NCBI RefSeq assembly: GCF_020320395.1
Contig: NZ_JAEDAH010000020.1
Location: forward strand, 62,001-126,000
Reading direction: 5' to 3'
Length of the DNA stretch: 64,000 nt
Source: Thalassolituus marinus
GTDB taxonomy: Bacteria; Pseudomonadota; Gammaproteobacteria; Pseudomonadales; Oceanobacteraceae
Within the stretch, counting starts at the first letter, position 1; each line of letters opens with the position of its first letter. Position numbers and translations under genes: made by a program. The notes below the pieces were generated by a model, which saw nothing but the letters and a program-made list of their open reading frames with translations, made no database searches and was not told the DNA's origin. Positions 1 to 8,940 of the stretch are shown here, one piece after another.

Positions 1-1
1 T

Positions 2-991
2 GCACGTGGTGATCGCAGTTTCTCCCGCGACGAGCGTCCGCGCAGCGGCTTCGGCGGCCGCGATGGCGCGCGCCCGCGTGACGATTACAAACCCCGTACT
101 GAAGGCGCCGCCAGCCCGTGGAAAGAAAAAGCCACTGGCCTGCACCCGCAGAACCCGCATCAGGGGCGCTACGATATGGCGGCACTGGTAGCAGACCTGC
201 CGGAACTGGAACGTTTTCTGACAACTAACCCAAGTGGTGAACAAACCGTGGATTTCAGCAAGAATTCGGCGGTGGTAACGCTGAATCGTGCCTTGCTGAA
301 GCATCACTATGGCATTGCCCACTGGCATCTGCCGGAAGGCTCCCTGTGTCCACCCGTGCCGGGGCGTGCAGACTACCTCTATCACGTACGTGATCTGCTC
401 GGTGATAAAACAGAGCAGGTACGTGTGCTGGATATTGGTACCGGAGCGAATCTGATTTACCCGATGATTGGCAGTCAGGCCTTTGGCTGGCAGTTTGTGG
501 CAACGGATGCGGACAGTATCGCTATCCGTAATGCGCATAAATTACTGACGGATAACCCGCAATTGGCGGGTATCGATATTCGTATGCAGCGTAAAGCGGA
601 GCAGGTATTCACGGGCATGATCCGTGACGGTGAATACTTTGATTTAACGCTGTGCAATCCGCCGTTTTATGCGTCGCAGAAAGAAGCTGAAGCGCAGGCG
701 CGGCGTAAATGGCGTAATCTGAAAGGGCGCGAATCCTCGGTCGAGCGCAATTTTGGTGGCCAGAGTAATGAGCTGTGGTGTGAAGGTGGCGAGCTGGCTT
801 TTCTTAAACGCCTGATGCGTGACAGCGCCCATTTTAAACAACAGGTGGGTTGGTTTACTGCGCTGGTATCAAAAGATGAAAACGTCGCACCACTGAAACG
901 CTTATTACGCCAGCTGGACGCGAAAGTTGTGCACGTTGTGCCGATGGCACAGGGGCAGAAACAGAGCCGTTTTATTGCCTGGCGGTTTTAG
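2..991 (+). CDS. rlmF: 23S rRNA (adenine-1618-N6)-methyltransferase RlmF, 5' end outside window
   Basis: SAM-dependent methyltransferase that makes m6A1618 in 23S rRNA. The frame is already open at base 2, so the gene starts before the window. The conserved RlmF entry (LHPQNPHQGRYD) precedes the ATG at 176, which is therefore an internal methionine. Further on are the SAM-binding VLDIGTGANLIYP segment, the catalytic NPPF motif (LTLCNPPFYAS) and an ELWCEGGE segment. The residues before the RlmF core are rich in Arg, Gly and Asp (RSGFGGRDGARPRDDYK), a low-complexity, probably disordered and RNA-binding extension whose full length cannot be seen. Identity is secure; only the N-terminus is missing. 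Confidence 0.93.
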   Translation, partial: ARGDRSFSRDERPRSGFGGRDGARPRDDYKPRTEGAASPWKEKATGLHPQNPHQGRYDMAALVADLPELERFLTTNPSGEQTVDFSKNSAVVTLNRALLKHHYGIAHWHLPEGSLCPPVPGRADYLYHVRDLLGDKTEQVRVLDIGTGANLIYPMIGSQAFGWQFVATDADSIAIRNAHKLLTDNPQLAGIDIRMQRKAEQVFTGMIRDGEYFDLTLCNPPFYASQKEAEAQARRKWRNLKGRESSVERNFGGQSNELWCEGGELAFLKRLMRDSAHFKQQVGWFTALVSKDENVAPLKRLLRQLDAKVVHVVPMAQGQKQSRFIAWRF

Positions 992-992
992 C

Positions 993-1019
993 TTAGGCTT
1001 CTGGCTTCTGGCTTCTGGC
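993..1019. repeat. Tandem 7-bp repeat (GCTTCTG) after rlmF
   Basis: Immediately after the rlmF stop codon the heptamer GCTTCTG is repeated about three times in tandem, with degenerate flanks, up to the stop codon of the convergent protease gene. A related but not identical heptamer run (GAAGCCT type, the reverse sense) follows the DAACS symporter near 18430. Both lie directly at gene 3' ends. Confidence 0.6.
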
Positions 1020-1020
1020 T

Positions 1021-1947
1021 TTAAGGCATCCACTGCTGTGGCAGCCCCCGGGTTTGCAGCAGCGCTGCAATATCCATGGTCATTGCAATACTGACGTGCA
1101 CGGCTACGCCGCCCCAGATAGATTTTGAGCGCAGCGCGAGAATGCCGAGAAAAAAACCGAACAGAATGGCACCAAAGGATTCCGGCCACAATTTAGGGAA
1201 GTGCAGCATCAGGTAGGGCAGGCACATCACGGCGACGGACAGGCTGCCGAACTGCAGACGCAGGCCATTCACCAGAAAGCCGCGAAAGAAAAATTCCACC
1301 GCCACAAATTGCAGAATATAAATCGCTTCCCACATCAGCAGGTCACTCCAGCTGCGGTTGGCGAGTTTATAAAATGGATAATGGTTGGAAAAATCATCAC
1401 CGAAGCTGGCGATGATGGCGAACACCATGATCGGCGTGGCCAGTAATACATAGCCGAGCCAGTGCTCTTTGACGCTACCTGCCTGCCAGCCGTAATCCCG
1501 CAGGCGCTGCTTCAGAATGAAGCGAATGGTGAGCATCGGAATCAGCATAAACCCAATCAGTTGCCAGCAGCCCCACCAGACATTGCCAATCAGATCGCGA
1601 TAAGGCGAGCGCAACCAGGCCATTTTCCACTGGCTGTTTTCAATACCAAACAGGCTCTCCAGTAGCGGGATAAATTCGCGCAGGTTGTTGGAATATTTCA
1701 GGTAATGGACCATCAGCAGGCACAGGCAGGCAACGGCAATAACCGTCCAGGCACGCAGCCACAGTGTTTCGTCACTGCATTGCTGGCGCTCGCGGCTTGC
1801 TTCGCTGTCGATATCGCGTAAATGACTGAGCATCTGCCGTGGATGCAGCCAGTGGCTGAGAGTGTGCTCGGCTGGAGCGGGCATGTCGCTGTCCCTGTTG
1901 ACGTCGCTGGAGGCGCCCAGACTAGCGGTGCAGGGTAGCAGAGGCAA
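1021..1947 (-). CDS. CPBP-family intramembrane metalloprotease (Abi/CAAX-like)
   Basis: Multi-spanning membrane protein of the CPBP (CAAX protease and bacteriocin-processing) family. Several hydrophobic segments are visible between about residues 65 and 290. The signature appears as VEFFFRGFLVNG (one Glu then Arg, where many members have EExxxR), followed by a His-containing LMLHFPKLWPESFGAILFG segment and a final GGVAVHVSIAM helix. The 1947 start is TTG; an ATG at 1884 (MPAPAEHTL, residue 22) is the main alternative. It converges on rlmF and lies just downstream of the GntR regulator gene on the same strand. The substrate is unknown; some family members process prenylated proteins or bacteriocins, which cannot be assumed here. 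Confidence 0.8.
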   Translation of the reverse strand: MPLLPCTASLGASSDVNRDSDMPAPAEHTLSHWLHPRQMLSHLRDIDSEASRERQQCSDETLWLRAWTVIAVACLCLLMVHYLKYSNNLREFIPLLESLFGIENSQWKMAWLRSPYRDLIGNVWWGCWQLIGFMLIPMLTIRFILKQRLRDYGWQAGSVKEHWLGYVLLATPIMVFAIIASFGDDFSNHYPFYKLANRSWSDLLMWEAIYILQFVAVEFFFRGFLVNGLRLQFGSLSVAVMCLPYLMLHFPKLWPESFGAILFGFFLGILALRSKSIWGGVAVHVSIAMTMDIAALLQTRGLPQQWMP

Positions 1948-1976
1948 GTGTTCGGCCTCTGCTCTTGCGCTGAAGG

Positions 1977-2741
1977 TCAGCGCATCAGGCCGATACGGCG
2001 CAGTGAGCGTTGTGAGTGGCTGGCCACGCGCGCACTTTGCTGCAGGGTTTCCTCAACGAAGGCCAGATGATCGTTAATGGCCTGCTGTGCAGCTTTGGCA
2101 TCACCAGCGATGACCGCATCCTTAATGGCGCGATGCTGATGCTGAATTTCCTCGCGGCGTTCATCCTTGCTGTACAGGTGCTCGAGGTTGCTGGCGATGG
2201 TCTGTTTGAACAGGCTGAACAGTGCCCGCATGGAGTGCAGCAACACCGCGTTGTGCGAGGCTTCGGCAATAGCGAGGTGAAAACGCCAGTCCATTTCGGC
2301 TTCTTCGCGATAGCCCTTGCGTGCTTCATGGCACTGCAGCCATTCCTGAAAACGACGTTCAATAATTTCATGGTCGGCGGCGGTTGCGCGCAGTGCTGCG
2401 TAATGGGCGGCGACTTCCTCCAGAGCGTGGCGGAATTCCAGCAGATCGTAATTGAATTCGGAGTGAGTCTGGAACAGTTGCATCAGAGGGTCGACGAACG
2501 ACAGGCCGATATCGGCTGAAACAAAGGTACCGCCGCCCTGTTTGCGGGTAACCAGCCCCTTGGCTTCGAGCTTGTGCAGTGCTTCCCGCAGGGAGGGGCG
2601 AGACACTTCAAACTGCAGCGCCAGATCGCGCTCCGGGGGCATTTTCTGGCCCGGCGCCAGGCTGCCTTCGAGAATCATAGATTCCAGACGCTCGGCAATA
2701 ATGTCAGAAATTTTGCTGGCTTTGATCGGACGCTCAGACAT
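1977..2741 (-). CDS. PdhR/LldR-like GntR-family (FCD) transcriptional regulator
   Basis: DNA-binding repressor with an N-terminal GntR winged helix (about residues 5-75; KMPPERDLALQFEVSRPSLR then EAKGLVTRKQGGGTF) and a C-terminal FCD effector domain (about 95-225). The sequence closely follows PdhR, including a HLAFVEETL segment and a SQRSLRRI tail. It is divergent from the lldEFG-dld operon across a 310-bp gap containing a perfect PdhR-type box, so it most likely controls that operon in response to lactate or pyruvate, and its own transcription through a second half-conserved box 36-46 bp upstream of its start. Whether the ligand is lactate (LldR role) or pyruvate (PdhR role) cannot be decided from sequence. 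Confidence 0.88.
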   Translation of the reverse strand: MSERPIKASKISDIIAERLESMILEGSLAPGQKMPPERDLALQFEVSRPSLREALHKLEAKGLVTRKQGGGTFVSADIGLSFVDPLMQLFQTHSEFNYDLLEFRHALEEVAAHYAALRATAADHEIIERRFQEWLQCHEARKGYREEAEMDWRFHLAIAEASHNAVLLHSMRALFSLFKQTIASNLEHLYSKDERREEIQHQHRAIKDAVIAGDAKAAQQAINDHLAFVEETLQQSARVASHSQRSLRRIGLMR

Positions 2742-2776
2742 GCTGCTACGCTCTTACAGGTCATTAACTGCGCTCA

Positions 2777-2787
2777 TGGTATGACCA
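2777..2787. promoter_or_regulatory. Second PdhR/LldR-type operator core
   Basis: Core TGGTatgACCA, i.e. TGGT-N3-ACCA, with AATT following only on one side. It lies just upstream of the regulator's start codon, a position fitting autoregulation. Weaker match than the box at 2961. Confidence 0.5.
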
Positions 2788-2907
2788 ATTTGCAGCTCTG
2801 TCATCCATAAATGGTCAATTGGTTGAAAGAGTTTTAGTCGATGGCAGCACATCCGATTTATACCACCAATGTCGATATTATATTGAGGAATATAGGGATA
2901 ATACGCA

Positions 2908-2936
2908 TTGACCGGGCTGCTTCATGGGCGTACTTT
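2908..2936 (+). promoter_or_regulatory. Possible sigma70 promoter of the lactate operon
   Basis: TTGACC and TACTTT separated by 17 bp, upstream of lldE; the perfect operator palindrome lies about 25 bp downstream of the -10, where a bound repressor would block transcription. Weak consensus, so tentative. Confidence 0.3.
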
Positions 2937-2960
2937 TTACTGCATAATTTATAACTGGTT

Positions 2961-2977
2961 AATTGGTATTACCAATT
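2961..2977. promoter_or_regulatory. PdhR/LldR-type operator (perfect palindrome)
   Basis: AATTGGTATTACCAATT, a perfect 7-3-7 inverted repeat that matches the known PdhR/FadR-like box pattern AATTGGT-N3-ACCAATT. It sits between the divergent regulator and lldE, about 75 bp before the lldE start codon. Confidence 0.8.
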
Positions 2978-3051
2978 TATCCGGAGCGATCGGATATAGA
3001 AAGAGCCGTTAGCTAAGCAAACAGACTCAGCCAAACAGAGAGCCAAGCCCA

Positions 3052-3870
3052 ATGAATGAACCCTTATTTGTCGATGCTGCCAGTGGCAGTGCGCGTCGCC
3101 AGTATCCAGGCCGACCGTCAGCGGTCTACCTGATGGGCACCTGTCTGGTGGACGGCTTTTACGCGGATGCCGGGCTGGATGCCATTCGTCTGCTGCAGGC
3201 TGAAGGGCTGGAGGTGATCTTTCCGCAAAGCCAGACCTGTTGTGGGCAGCCAGCCTACAACTCGGGCTATGACGACGAAGCGCGGCGCGTTGCGCGTCAG
3301 CAGTTACAGGCGTTTGCCGCCGATATTCCGCTGGTGGTGATGATGGGCTCCTGCACCGGCATGATGATTAAAGAATATCCGCAACTGTTTGCCGGCCAGC
3401 CGGAAGAGCAGCAAGCGCTTGATCTCGCCGCGCGTACCTTTGAACTGGGTGAGTTTCTGGTCAATGTACTGCAGCTGCATACCCGTCTGGCAGAGGCGCA
3501 GGATCAGAGCGCTATGCGTCTGGCACTGCACGTATCCTGTTCTTCGCGCCGCAGTCTGGGTGTGGCCGAAGATCATCAGACACTGATGCAGAACCTGCCG
3601 GGTGTGCATCTGGTTGAGCCGCAGCGGGCCAGTGAATGCTGTGGCTTTGGTGGCACTTTTGCCGTGAAGCAGGCAGATATTTCCGCCACCATGGCTGCTG
3701 ATAAGGCCAGCGCCATCGCCGATACCGGTGCGCAACGACTGGTCAGCGCGGACTGCGGTTGTCTGATGAATATCAGCGGTACCATGAAGAAACAGGGTAA
3801 GGGCATTGCCTCACAGCATCTGGCTTCCTTGCTGTATCAGCGATTGCACGGTCAGGGAGGTCAGGCATGA
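3052..3870 (+). CDS. lldE: L-lactate dehydrogenase complex subunit LldE (LutA), Fe-S protein
   Basis: Subunit of the LldEFG/LutABC complex, which oxidises L-lactate to pyruvate and feeds electrons to the respiratory chain. Two cysteine-rich CCG domains are visible: TCCGQPAYNSGYDDEA near residue 62 and ECCGFGGTFAVKQADIS near residue 198, the heterodisulfide-reductase type Fe-S ligand pattern. Length 272 residues is normal for LldE, though the first roughly 20 residues before VYLMGTCLVDGFY are longer than in many homologues. First gene of a tight operon: its stop overlaps the lldF start by 4 bp. Probably repressed by the divergent PdhR/LldR-like protein. Confidence 0.93.
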   Translation: MNEPLFVDAASGSARRQYPGRPSAVYLMGTCLVDGFYADAGLDAIRLLQAEGLEVIFPQSQTCCGQPAYNSGYDDEARRVARQQLQAFAADIPLVVMMGSCTGMMIKEYPQLFAGQPEEQQALDLAARTFELGEFLVNVLQLHTRLAEAQDQSAMRLALHVSCSSRRSLGVAEDHQTLMQNLPGVHLVEPQRASECCGFGGTFAVKQADISATMAADKASAIADTGAQRLVSADCGCLMNISGTMKKQGKGIASQHLASLLYQRLHGQGGQA

Positions 3871-5417
3871 GTACGCAGACTCGCGAACAGATGCAGCAGC
3901 AGCTGGATCAGGAACAGCACGACTTCAGCGATATGCAGTCGCGCCATTTCAGCGTGCGCGCGCGCATGGCACTGGAAAACGAAGCGCTGCGTAAAAGCTT
4001 TCGCGGTGCATCCGATTTTCTGATGAATAAACGTCGTTCGGTCTTCAGCGACGATAACGCATTACAAAGCCTGCGCGATCGTGGTGAGGCTATTCGCCAG
4101 TACAGTCTGAGTAAATTACCGCAATTGCTGGAAACGCTGGAAAAAAATCTCACGGCCAATGGCATTCAGGTGCACTGGGCCGAAACCGCCACCGAAGCCT
4201 GTGAAATTATTCACGGCATTCTGGCGGACAATAATGCACGCACTGTGGTGAAGGGCAAATCCATGGTGACGGAAGAAATCGAACTGAACCACTACCTTGA
4301 AGAAAAAGGTATCGAGTGTTTAGAAAGTGATATGGGTGAATATCTGGTGCAGCTCGCCGGTGAAACACCATCGCACATCATCATGCCTGCAATTCATAAA
4401 AACACTGCACAGATAGCCCGTCTGATGCATGGCCGCGCACAAAGCAGCAGTGGTGAGCCAGTGCCATATACCGAAGACGTTGATGAGCTGATCGGCAATG
4501 CACGCGCGATTCTGCGCGAAAAGTTTGAAAAAGCCGATGCCGGTATTTCCGGTGTGAATATGGCGGTGGCTAACACTGGCACACTGTGTCTGGTGGAAAA
4601 TGAAGGTAATGGCCGCATGACCACCACGGTACCGGATCTGCACATCGCGGTAACTGGGATTGAAAAAGTAGTGGAAGATTTTTCCCATGTGCCGGAACTA
4701 CTGACGCTGTTAACCCGCTCAGCCACCGGCCAGAAAATCAGTACCTATTTCAATATGATTTCCGCACCGCGCAAAGCGGGTGAGCTGGATGGCCCGCAAC
4801 AGGTGCATCTGGTGCTGGTGGATAACGGGCGCTCAAAAATCTTCAGCCATCCAACCCTGAAGCCAACCTTGCAGTGTATTCGCTGCGGGGCCTGTATGAA
4901 CCATTGCCCGGTGTACGCCCGTATCGGCGGCCATGCTTATGGTTCAACCTATCCGGGACCTATCGGTCAGGTGGTCACACCGCAAATCGGCGGGCTGGAA
5001 AAACATGGCGATATGGTATCCGCCTGCTCGCTGAACGGTGCCTGCGGTGAGGCCTGTCCGGTGCGTATTCCGTTGCCTGCACTGATTCGTGAATTACGTC
5101 ATGAAGCCAACCGCATACCAACCCGGGATGACAGCGCGGTCAGCGGCCAGGGCGTGAAGCGCTCGGCGTCTGAAGCACTGATATGGCGGGGCTGGGCGTT
5201 GGCGCACAGTAGTCCCTGGTTATTCCGCACCATGATGTGGTTACTGACCCGCAGCCGGCCCTTGTTCCGCACAGCCCTGGTGACGCGCTTGCTGTCGCCA
5301 TGGACTGACAGTCGCACAACGCCGCTGCCGCAAACGAAAACATTGCATGAACTGGCCAGAGCACACGGCGTGGCCAGTGAGCTGAAATCACACAACGAAA
5401 CAGGAGCGCAACGCTGA
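3867..5417 (+). CDS. lldF: L-lactate dehydrogenase complex subunit LldF (LutB), 4Fe-4S ferredoxin-type protein
   Basis: Central electron-transfer subunit of the L-lactate oxidising complex. It has the LUD domain over about residues 70-300 and two ferredoxin-type cysteine motifs: CIRCGACMNHCPVYARIGGH (about 336) and CSLNGACGEACPVRIPLP (about 387). The C-terminal segment (WALAHSSPWLFRTMMWLLT) is hydrophobic and may associate with the membrane. 516 residues is slightly longer than typical LutB. It overlaps lldE by 4 bp and lldG by 1 bp (TGATG), implying translational coupling. Confidence 0.93.
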   Translation: MSTQTREQMQQQLDQEQHDFSDMQSRHFSVRARMALENEALRKSFRGASDFLMNKRRSVFSDDNALQSLRDRGEAIRQYSLSKLPQLLETLEKNLTANGIQVHWAETATEACEIIHGILADNNARTVVKGKSMVTEEIELNHYLEEKGIECLESDMGEYLVQLAGETPSHIIMPAIHKNTAQIARLMHGRAQSSSGEPVPYTEDVDELIGNARAILREKFEKADAGISGVNMAVANTGTLCLVENEGNGRMTTTVPDLHIAVTGIEKVVEDFSHVPELLTLLTRSATGQKISTYFNMISAPRKAGELDGPQQVHLVLVDNGRSKIFSHPTLKPTLQCIRCGACMNHCPVYARIGGHAYGSTYPGPIGQVVTPQIGGLEKHGDMVSACSLNGACGEACPVRIPLPALIRELRHEANRIPTRDDSAVSGQGVKRSASEALIWRGWALAHSSPWLFRTMMWLLTRSRPLFRTALVTRLLSPWTDSRTTPLPQTKTLHELARAHGVASELKSHNETGAQR

Positions 5418-6058
5418 TGAACAGTCGCGACAGAATTTTACAGCGTTTGCGCTCCTCTGCGGACGCACCGCGCCCGGACCCGTTGCAGACACCATGCGAC
5501 TGGCCATTGCCAGAACGCAGCGAATGGCTGGCGCTGTTTCGCCAGAACCTCAGCGATAACCACGCCGAGGTTATTGAATGTGATGACAATAACTGGCCGG
5601 AACTGGTGGCGTCTGTACTGGCGGAAAAGGGTGTATCGGTACTGCGCAGTGGTAATCATGCCGAGGGCCGCCTGCTGGTGGATAGTGTGTCTGCCATGCT
5701 GGATGCTGCCTGCATTACCGGAGAGCAGAGTAAAGAAACCCTGTTCCACCAGATTGATGCCGGCTTTTCTGTGGCCACGGCTGGCCTGGCGGAAACCGGT
5801 TCATTAGTGATTGTCACCGGTGCCAACGAACCGCGTACCTTATCGCTGGTTCCGCCGCTGAATATTGTGCTGCTGCGTGCGTCAGCCATGGTGGCCAATT
5901 TCTCCCAACTGGTGGCACAGGGGCGCATGCCATCGCCCATGCCAACCAACGTTTTGCTTATTTCCGGCCCGAGTAAAACCGCCGATATTCAACAGACACT
6001 GGCTTACGGTGCTCATGGTCCGAAACAGCTGGTTGTCATTCTGGTGATGGATATTTAA
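5417..6058 (+). CDS. lldG: L-lactate dehydrogenase complex subunit LldG (LutC), LUD domain protein
   Basis: Third subunit of the LldEFG complex, required for L-lactate use in characterised LutABC systems. The LUD fold spans roughly residues 85-213, with the typical AGLAETGSLVIVTGANEPRT segment and a C-terminal PMPTNVLLISGPSKTADI motif. No cysteine cluster of its own, as expected for LutC. Three bases separate it from dld, so all four genes are very probably one transcript. Confidence 0.9.
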   Translation: MNSRDRILQRLRSSADAPRPDPLQTPCDWPLPERSEWLALFRQNLSDNHAEVIECDDNNWPELVASVLAEKGVSVLRSGNHAEGRLLVDSVSAMLDAACITGEQSKETLFHQIDAGFSVATAGLAETGSLVIVTGANEPRTLSLVPPLNIVLLRASAMVANFSQLVAQGRMPSPMPTNVLLISGPSKTADIQQTLAYGAHGPKQLVVILVMDI

Positions 6059-6061
6059 ACA

Positions 6062-8878
6062 ATGAAGCAGGCTTACAGCGCTTTTGCGCAGGATATTTCC
6101 CGTCATATTGCTGTCGAACGCATTATCACCGACCCGTTACGCACCCTGGCGTTTGGCACGGATGCCAGCTTTTATCGCCTGATTCCGCAGATTGTGCTCA
6201 CCGTGGTGAACGAAGAAGAAGTTCGTCAGGTGCTGCATTACGCGCACCAGCACAAAGTGCATTTAACCTTTCGCGCGGCAGGCACCAGCCTTTCCGGGCA
6301 GGCGGTGACTGATGGCGTGCTGGTGCGTCTTGGTAATGGCTGGAATGCCGCTGAAGTTCTGCATAACGGCGCTCAGATCAGGACTGAGCCGGGAGTCATC
6401 GGTGCACGGGCAAATCAGTTACTGGCACCCTTTGCGCGCAAAATAGGCCCGGATCCGGCATCCATTAATACCTGTAAAATCGGTGGTATTGTCGCTAACA
6501 ATGCATCGGGTATGTGCTGTGGTACGGCGCAGAATACCTACCAGACACTGGCTTCCATGCGTCTGATACTGGCTGATGGCACCGTGCTGGACACTGGTGA
6601 CGAGGCATCGCGCAGCGCTTTTCGCGATAGTCATGGCGATCTGCTGGATGCATTGCAGGCTATGCATAATCGGGTAAAAAATAACCCGTCATTGCACGAA
6701 CGCATTGTTAACAAATTCAGAATTAAGAATACCACCGGCTACAGCCTTAATGCTTTGGTGGATTTTTCTGATCCGATCGATATTATGCAGCACCTTCTGG
6801 TGGGCTCAGAAGGCACGCTGGGATTTGTGTCCGAAGTGATTTATCACACGGTCGAAGAGCACGCCTATAAAGCGTCTGCCCTGTTGCTGTTTGCCAACAT
6901 CGAACAGACCAGCAGGGCAGTAACCGCTCTTTCTTCTGCTCCGGTGGCCGCGGTGGAATTGATTGATCGTGCCGGTCTGCGCTCGGTGGAAAATAAGCCG
7001 GGTATGCCGGACTATCTGGCCGGGCTGGATAATGACGCTGCCGCGCTGCTGGTTGAAGTTCGTGCAAGTAATGAGCAGGAGCTGCAACAACGACTGCAGC
7101 AAACCACGTCGGCTCTGCAGGATTTCTCTACCCTGACGGCCAAAGAGTTCACCACGGATAAAAACACCTGTGCCCTGTACTGGAATATCCGTAAAGGATT
7201 ATTTCCGGCGGTGGGTGCAGTGCGTGAAAAAGGCACCACGGTTATTATCGAAGACATTGCCTTTCCGGTGGAAAACCTCGCACCAGCGGTTCTTGAACTG
7301 CAGGCACTGTTTAAAAAATACCGTTACGACGAAGCCATTATTTTCGGTCATGCCTTAGCCGGAAACCTGCACTTTGTATTTACCCAGAATTTCACCGATC
7401 CGCAGGAAGTCCAGCGCTATGCCGATTTTATGGATGAGGTGTGTGTGCTGGTGGTCGGACGCTATGACGGCTCACTGAAAGCCGAACACGGTACCGGGCG
7501 TAATATGGCACCGTTCGTGGAAATGGAGTGGGGTGCTCAGGCCTATGAGCTGATGTGGGAAATTAAGCAGCTGTTTGATCCGCAGGGGCTGCTCAATCCG
7601 GATGTTATTCTGACCCGCAACCTGCGGGCTCATATTGAAAATCTGAAACCGATACCAGAAGCAGACGATCTGATTGACCGCTGTATTGAATGCGGTTTCT
7701 GTGAACCTGTGTGCCCGTCAAAGAACCTGACTCTGACGCCGCGTCATCGCATTGTGATTATGCGCGAGCTGAAGCGCCAGCAGCGTGATGGCAAAGACGC
7801 TTCTTACCAGTCACTGCTGGACGATTACCAGTACATGGGCATCGACACCTGCGCGGCGGATGGTTTGTGCAGTCTGGCTTGTCCGGTTGGTATTAATACC
7901 GGTGATCTCAGCCGTAAGCTACGCAGCGAACGCAATAAGAAACATGCTGGTAAGGCCCGCTGGGCGGCTGACCATTTTGGCGGAATTACCAAAGCCAGCC
8001 GAATGGCCTTTCAGTTGACGGATTTTTCCCGCGATTTACTCGGTGATGGCGCTTTGATTGCGGTATCCAAAGGTGTGAATACGCTGACACTCGGTAAAAC
8101 GCCACTGTGGCACGATGCCATGCCAACGTCAGCTGCGACTGTGAACGCCTGCGAGCATAGTGTTAATGAGCTGACCCAGGTGATTTATTTCCCTAGCTGT
8201 GCCAGCCGTACCATGGGGCCCGGGGCAAAGGACAGCGATCAGCGCAGCTTAATGCAGGTGACGCTGGAACTGGCGAAAAAAGCCGGGGTACATGTTGCCA
8301 TGCTGCCTGATCAGGATCAGCACTGTTGCGGTATGCCGCTGGAAAGTAAGGGGCATTTTGACCAGGCCGATGCCATGCGTGAACGCCTGAATCAGGCGCT
8401 GTTGCAGGTGTCTGATAATGGCCGTATTCCGGTCATGATTGATACCAGCCCGTGTGTTTTTCGCATGCAGCAGAAACTCGATGAGCGTATTCGATTGCTG
8501 GACCCGATTGAATTTGCCAATCGTATGCTGGTGCCAGCACTGAATATTGCGCCGACGGCAGAAGCCGTTGCCGTGCACGTTACCTGTTCAACCACCAAAC
8601 AGGGGCTGGCGGATGGTTTAATTGCACTGGCCAGACAGTGCTCAACCCAGGTGGTGATTCCGCAGGATATAACCTGTTGTGGATTTGCCGGCGATAAAGG
8701 CTTTATGCAGCCGGAACTGAACGCCTCGGCACTGGCGCCTCTGCAAGCGCAGGTGAGTGAGTGCCGCGAAGGGATCTCAACCAGCCGCACCTGCGAGGTA
8801 GGCCTCAGCCGCCATTCCGGCATTCCGTATCACTCGCTGTTTTATCTGCTCGACAGAGTCAGCTCGGCCCGCCGCTGA
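6062..8878 (+). CDS. dld: FAD-binding and Fe-S D-lactate dehydrogenase (Dld-II/YdiJ type)
   Basis: Oxidises D-lactate (possibly other 2-hydroxyacids) to pyruvate. N-terminal FAD-binding type 4 domain (about residues 30-260; FRAAGTSLSGQAVTDGVLVR, later GGIVANNASGMCCGT), FAD-oxidase C-terminal domain (about 260-530; AEHGTGRNMAPF), two 4Fe-4S motifs (CIECGFCEPVCP near 541 and CAADGLCSLACPVG near 597) and two C-terminal CCG domains (CCGMPLESKGHF, TCCGFAGDKGFM). 938 residues matches the long fused form. As last gene of the operon it lets the locus handle both lactate enantiomers. No lactate permease (lldP) is in the cluster, unlike many pseudomonad loci. Confidence 0.92.
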   Translation: MKQAYSAFAQDISRHIAVERIITDPLRTLAFGTDASFYRLIPQIVLTVVNEEEVRQVLHYAHQHKVHLTFRAAGTSLSGQAVTDGVLVRLGNGWNAAEVLHNGAQIRTEPGVIGARANQLLAPFARKIGPDPASINTCKIGGIVANNASGMCCGTAQNTYQTLASMRLILADGTVLDTGDEASRSAFRDSHGDLLDALQAMHNRVKNNPSLHERIVNKFRIKNTTGYSLNALVDFSDPIDIMQHLLVGSEGTLGFVSEVIYHTVEEHAYKASALLLFANIEQTSRAVTALSSAPVAAVELIDRAGLRSVENKPGMPDYLAGLDNDAAALLVEVRASNEQELQQRLQQTTSALQDFSTLTAKEFTTDKNTCALYWNIRKGLFPAVGAVREKGTTVIIEDIAFPVENLAPAVLELQALFKKYRYDEAIIFGHALAGNLHFVFTQNFTDPQEVQRYADFMDEVCVLVVGRYDGSLKAEHGTGRNMAPFVEMEWGAQAYELMWEIKQLFDPQGLLNPDVILTRNLRAHIENLKPIPEADDLIDRCIECGFCEPVCPSKNLTLTPRHRIVIMRELKRQQRDGKDASYQSLLDDYQYMGIDTCAADGLCSLACPVGINTGDLSRKLRSERNKKHAGKARWAADHFGGITKASRMAFQLTDFSRDLLGDGALIAVSKGVNTLTLGKTPLWHDAMPTSAATVNACEHSVNELTQVIYFPSCASRTMGPGAKDSDQRSLMQVTLELAKKAGVHVAMLPDQDQHCCGMPLESKGHFDQADAMRERLNQALLQVSDNGRIPVMIDTSPCVFRMQQKLDERIRLLDPIEFANRMLVPALNIAPTAEAVAVHVTCSTTKQGLADGLIALARQCSTQVVIPQDITCCGFAGDKGFMQPELNASALAPLQAQVSECREGISTSRTCEVGLSRHSGIPYHSLFYLLDRVSSARR

Positions 8879-8887
8879 TCAGGAGCT

Positions 8888-8919
8888 TTATGCCCGGACG
8901 TGATATAGTCCGGGCATAA
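8888..8919. terminator. 12-bp hairpin between dld and the DyP gene
   Basis: Perfect inverted repeat TTATGCCCGGAC / GTCCGGGCATAA with an 8-base loop. No T-run follows, so it is not a canonical intrinsic terminator in the + direction. It could be a processing or stabilising hairpin at the operon 3' end; the DyP ribosome-binding site (AGGAGG at 8926) follows directly. Confidence 0.5.
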
Positions 8920-8940
8920 GATTCAGGAGGAAGCTCAAGC

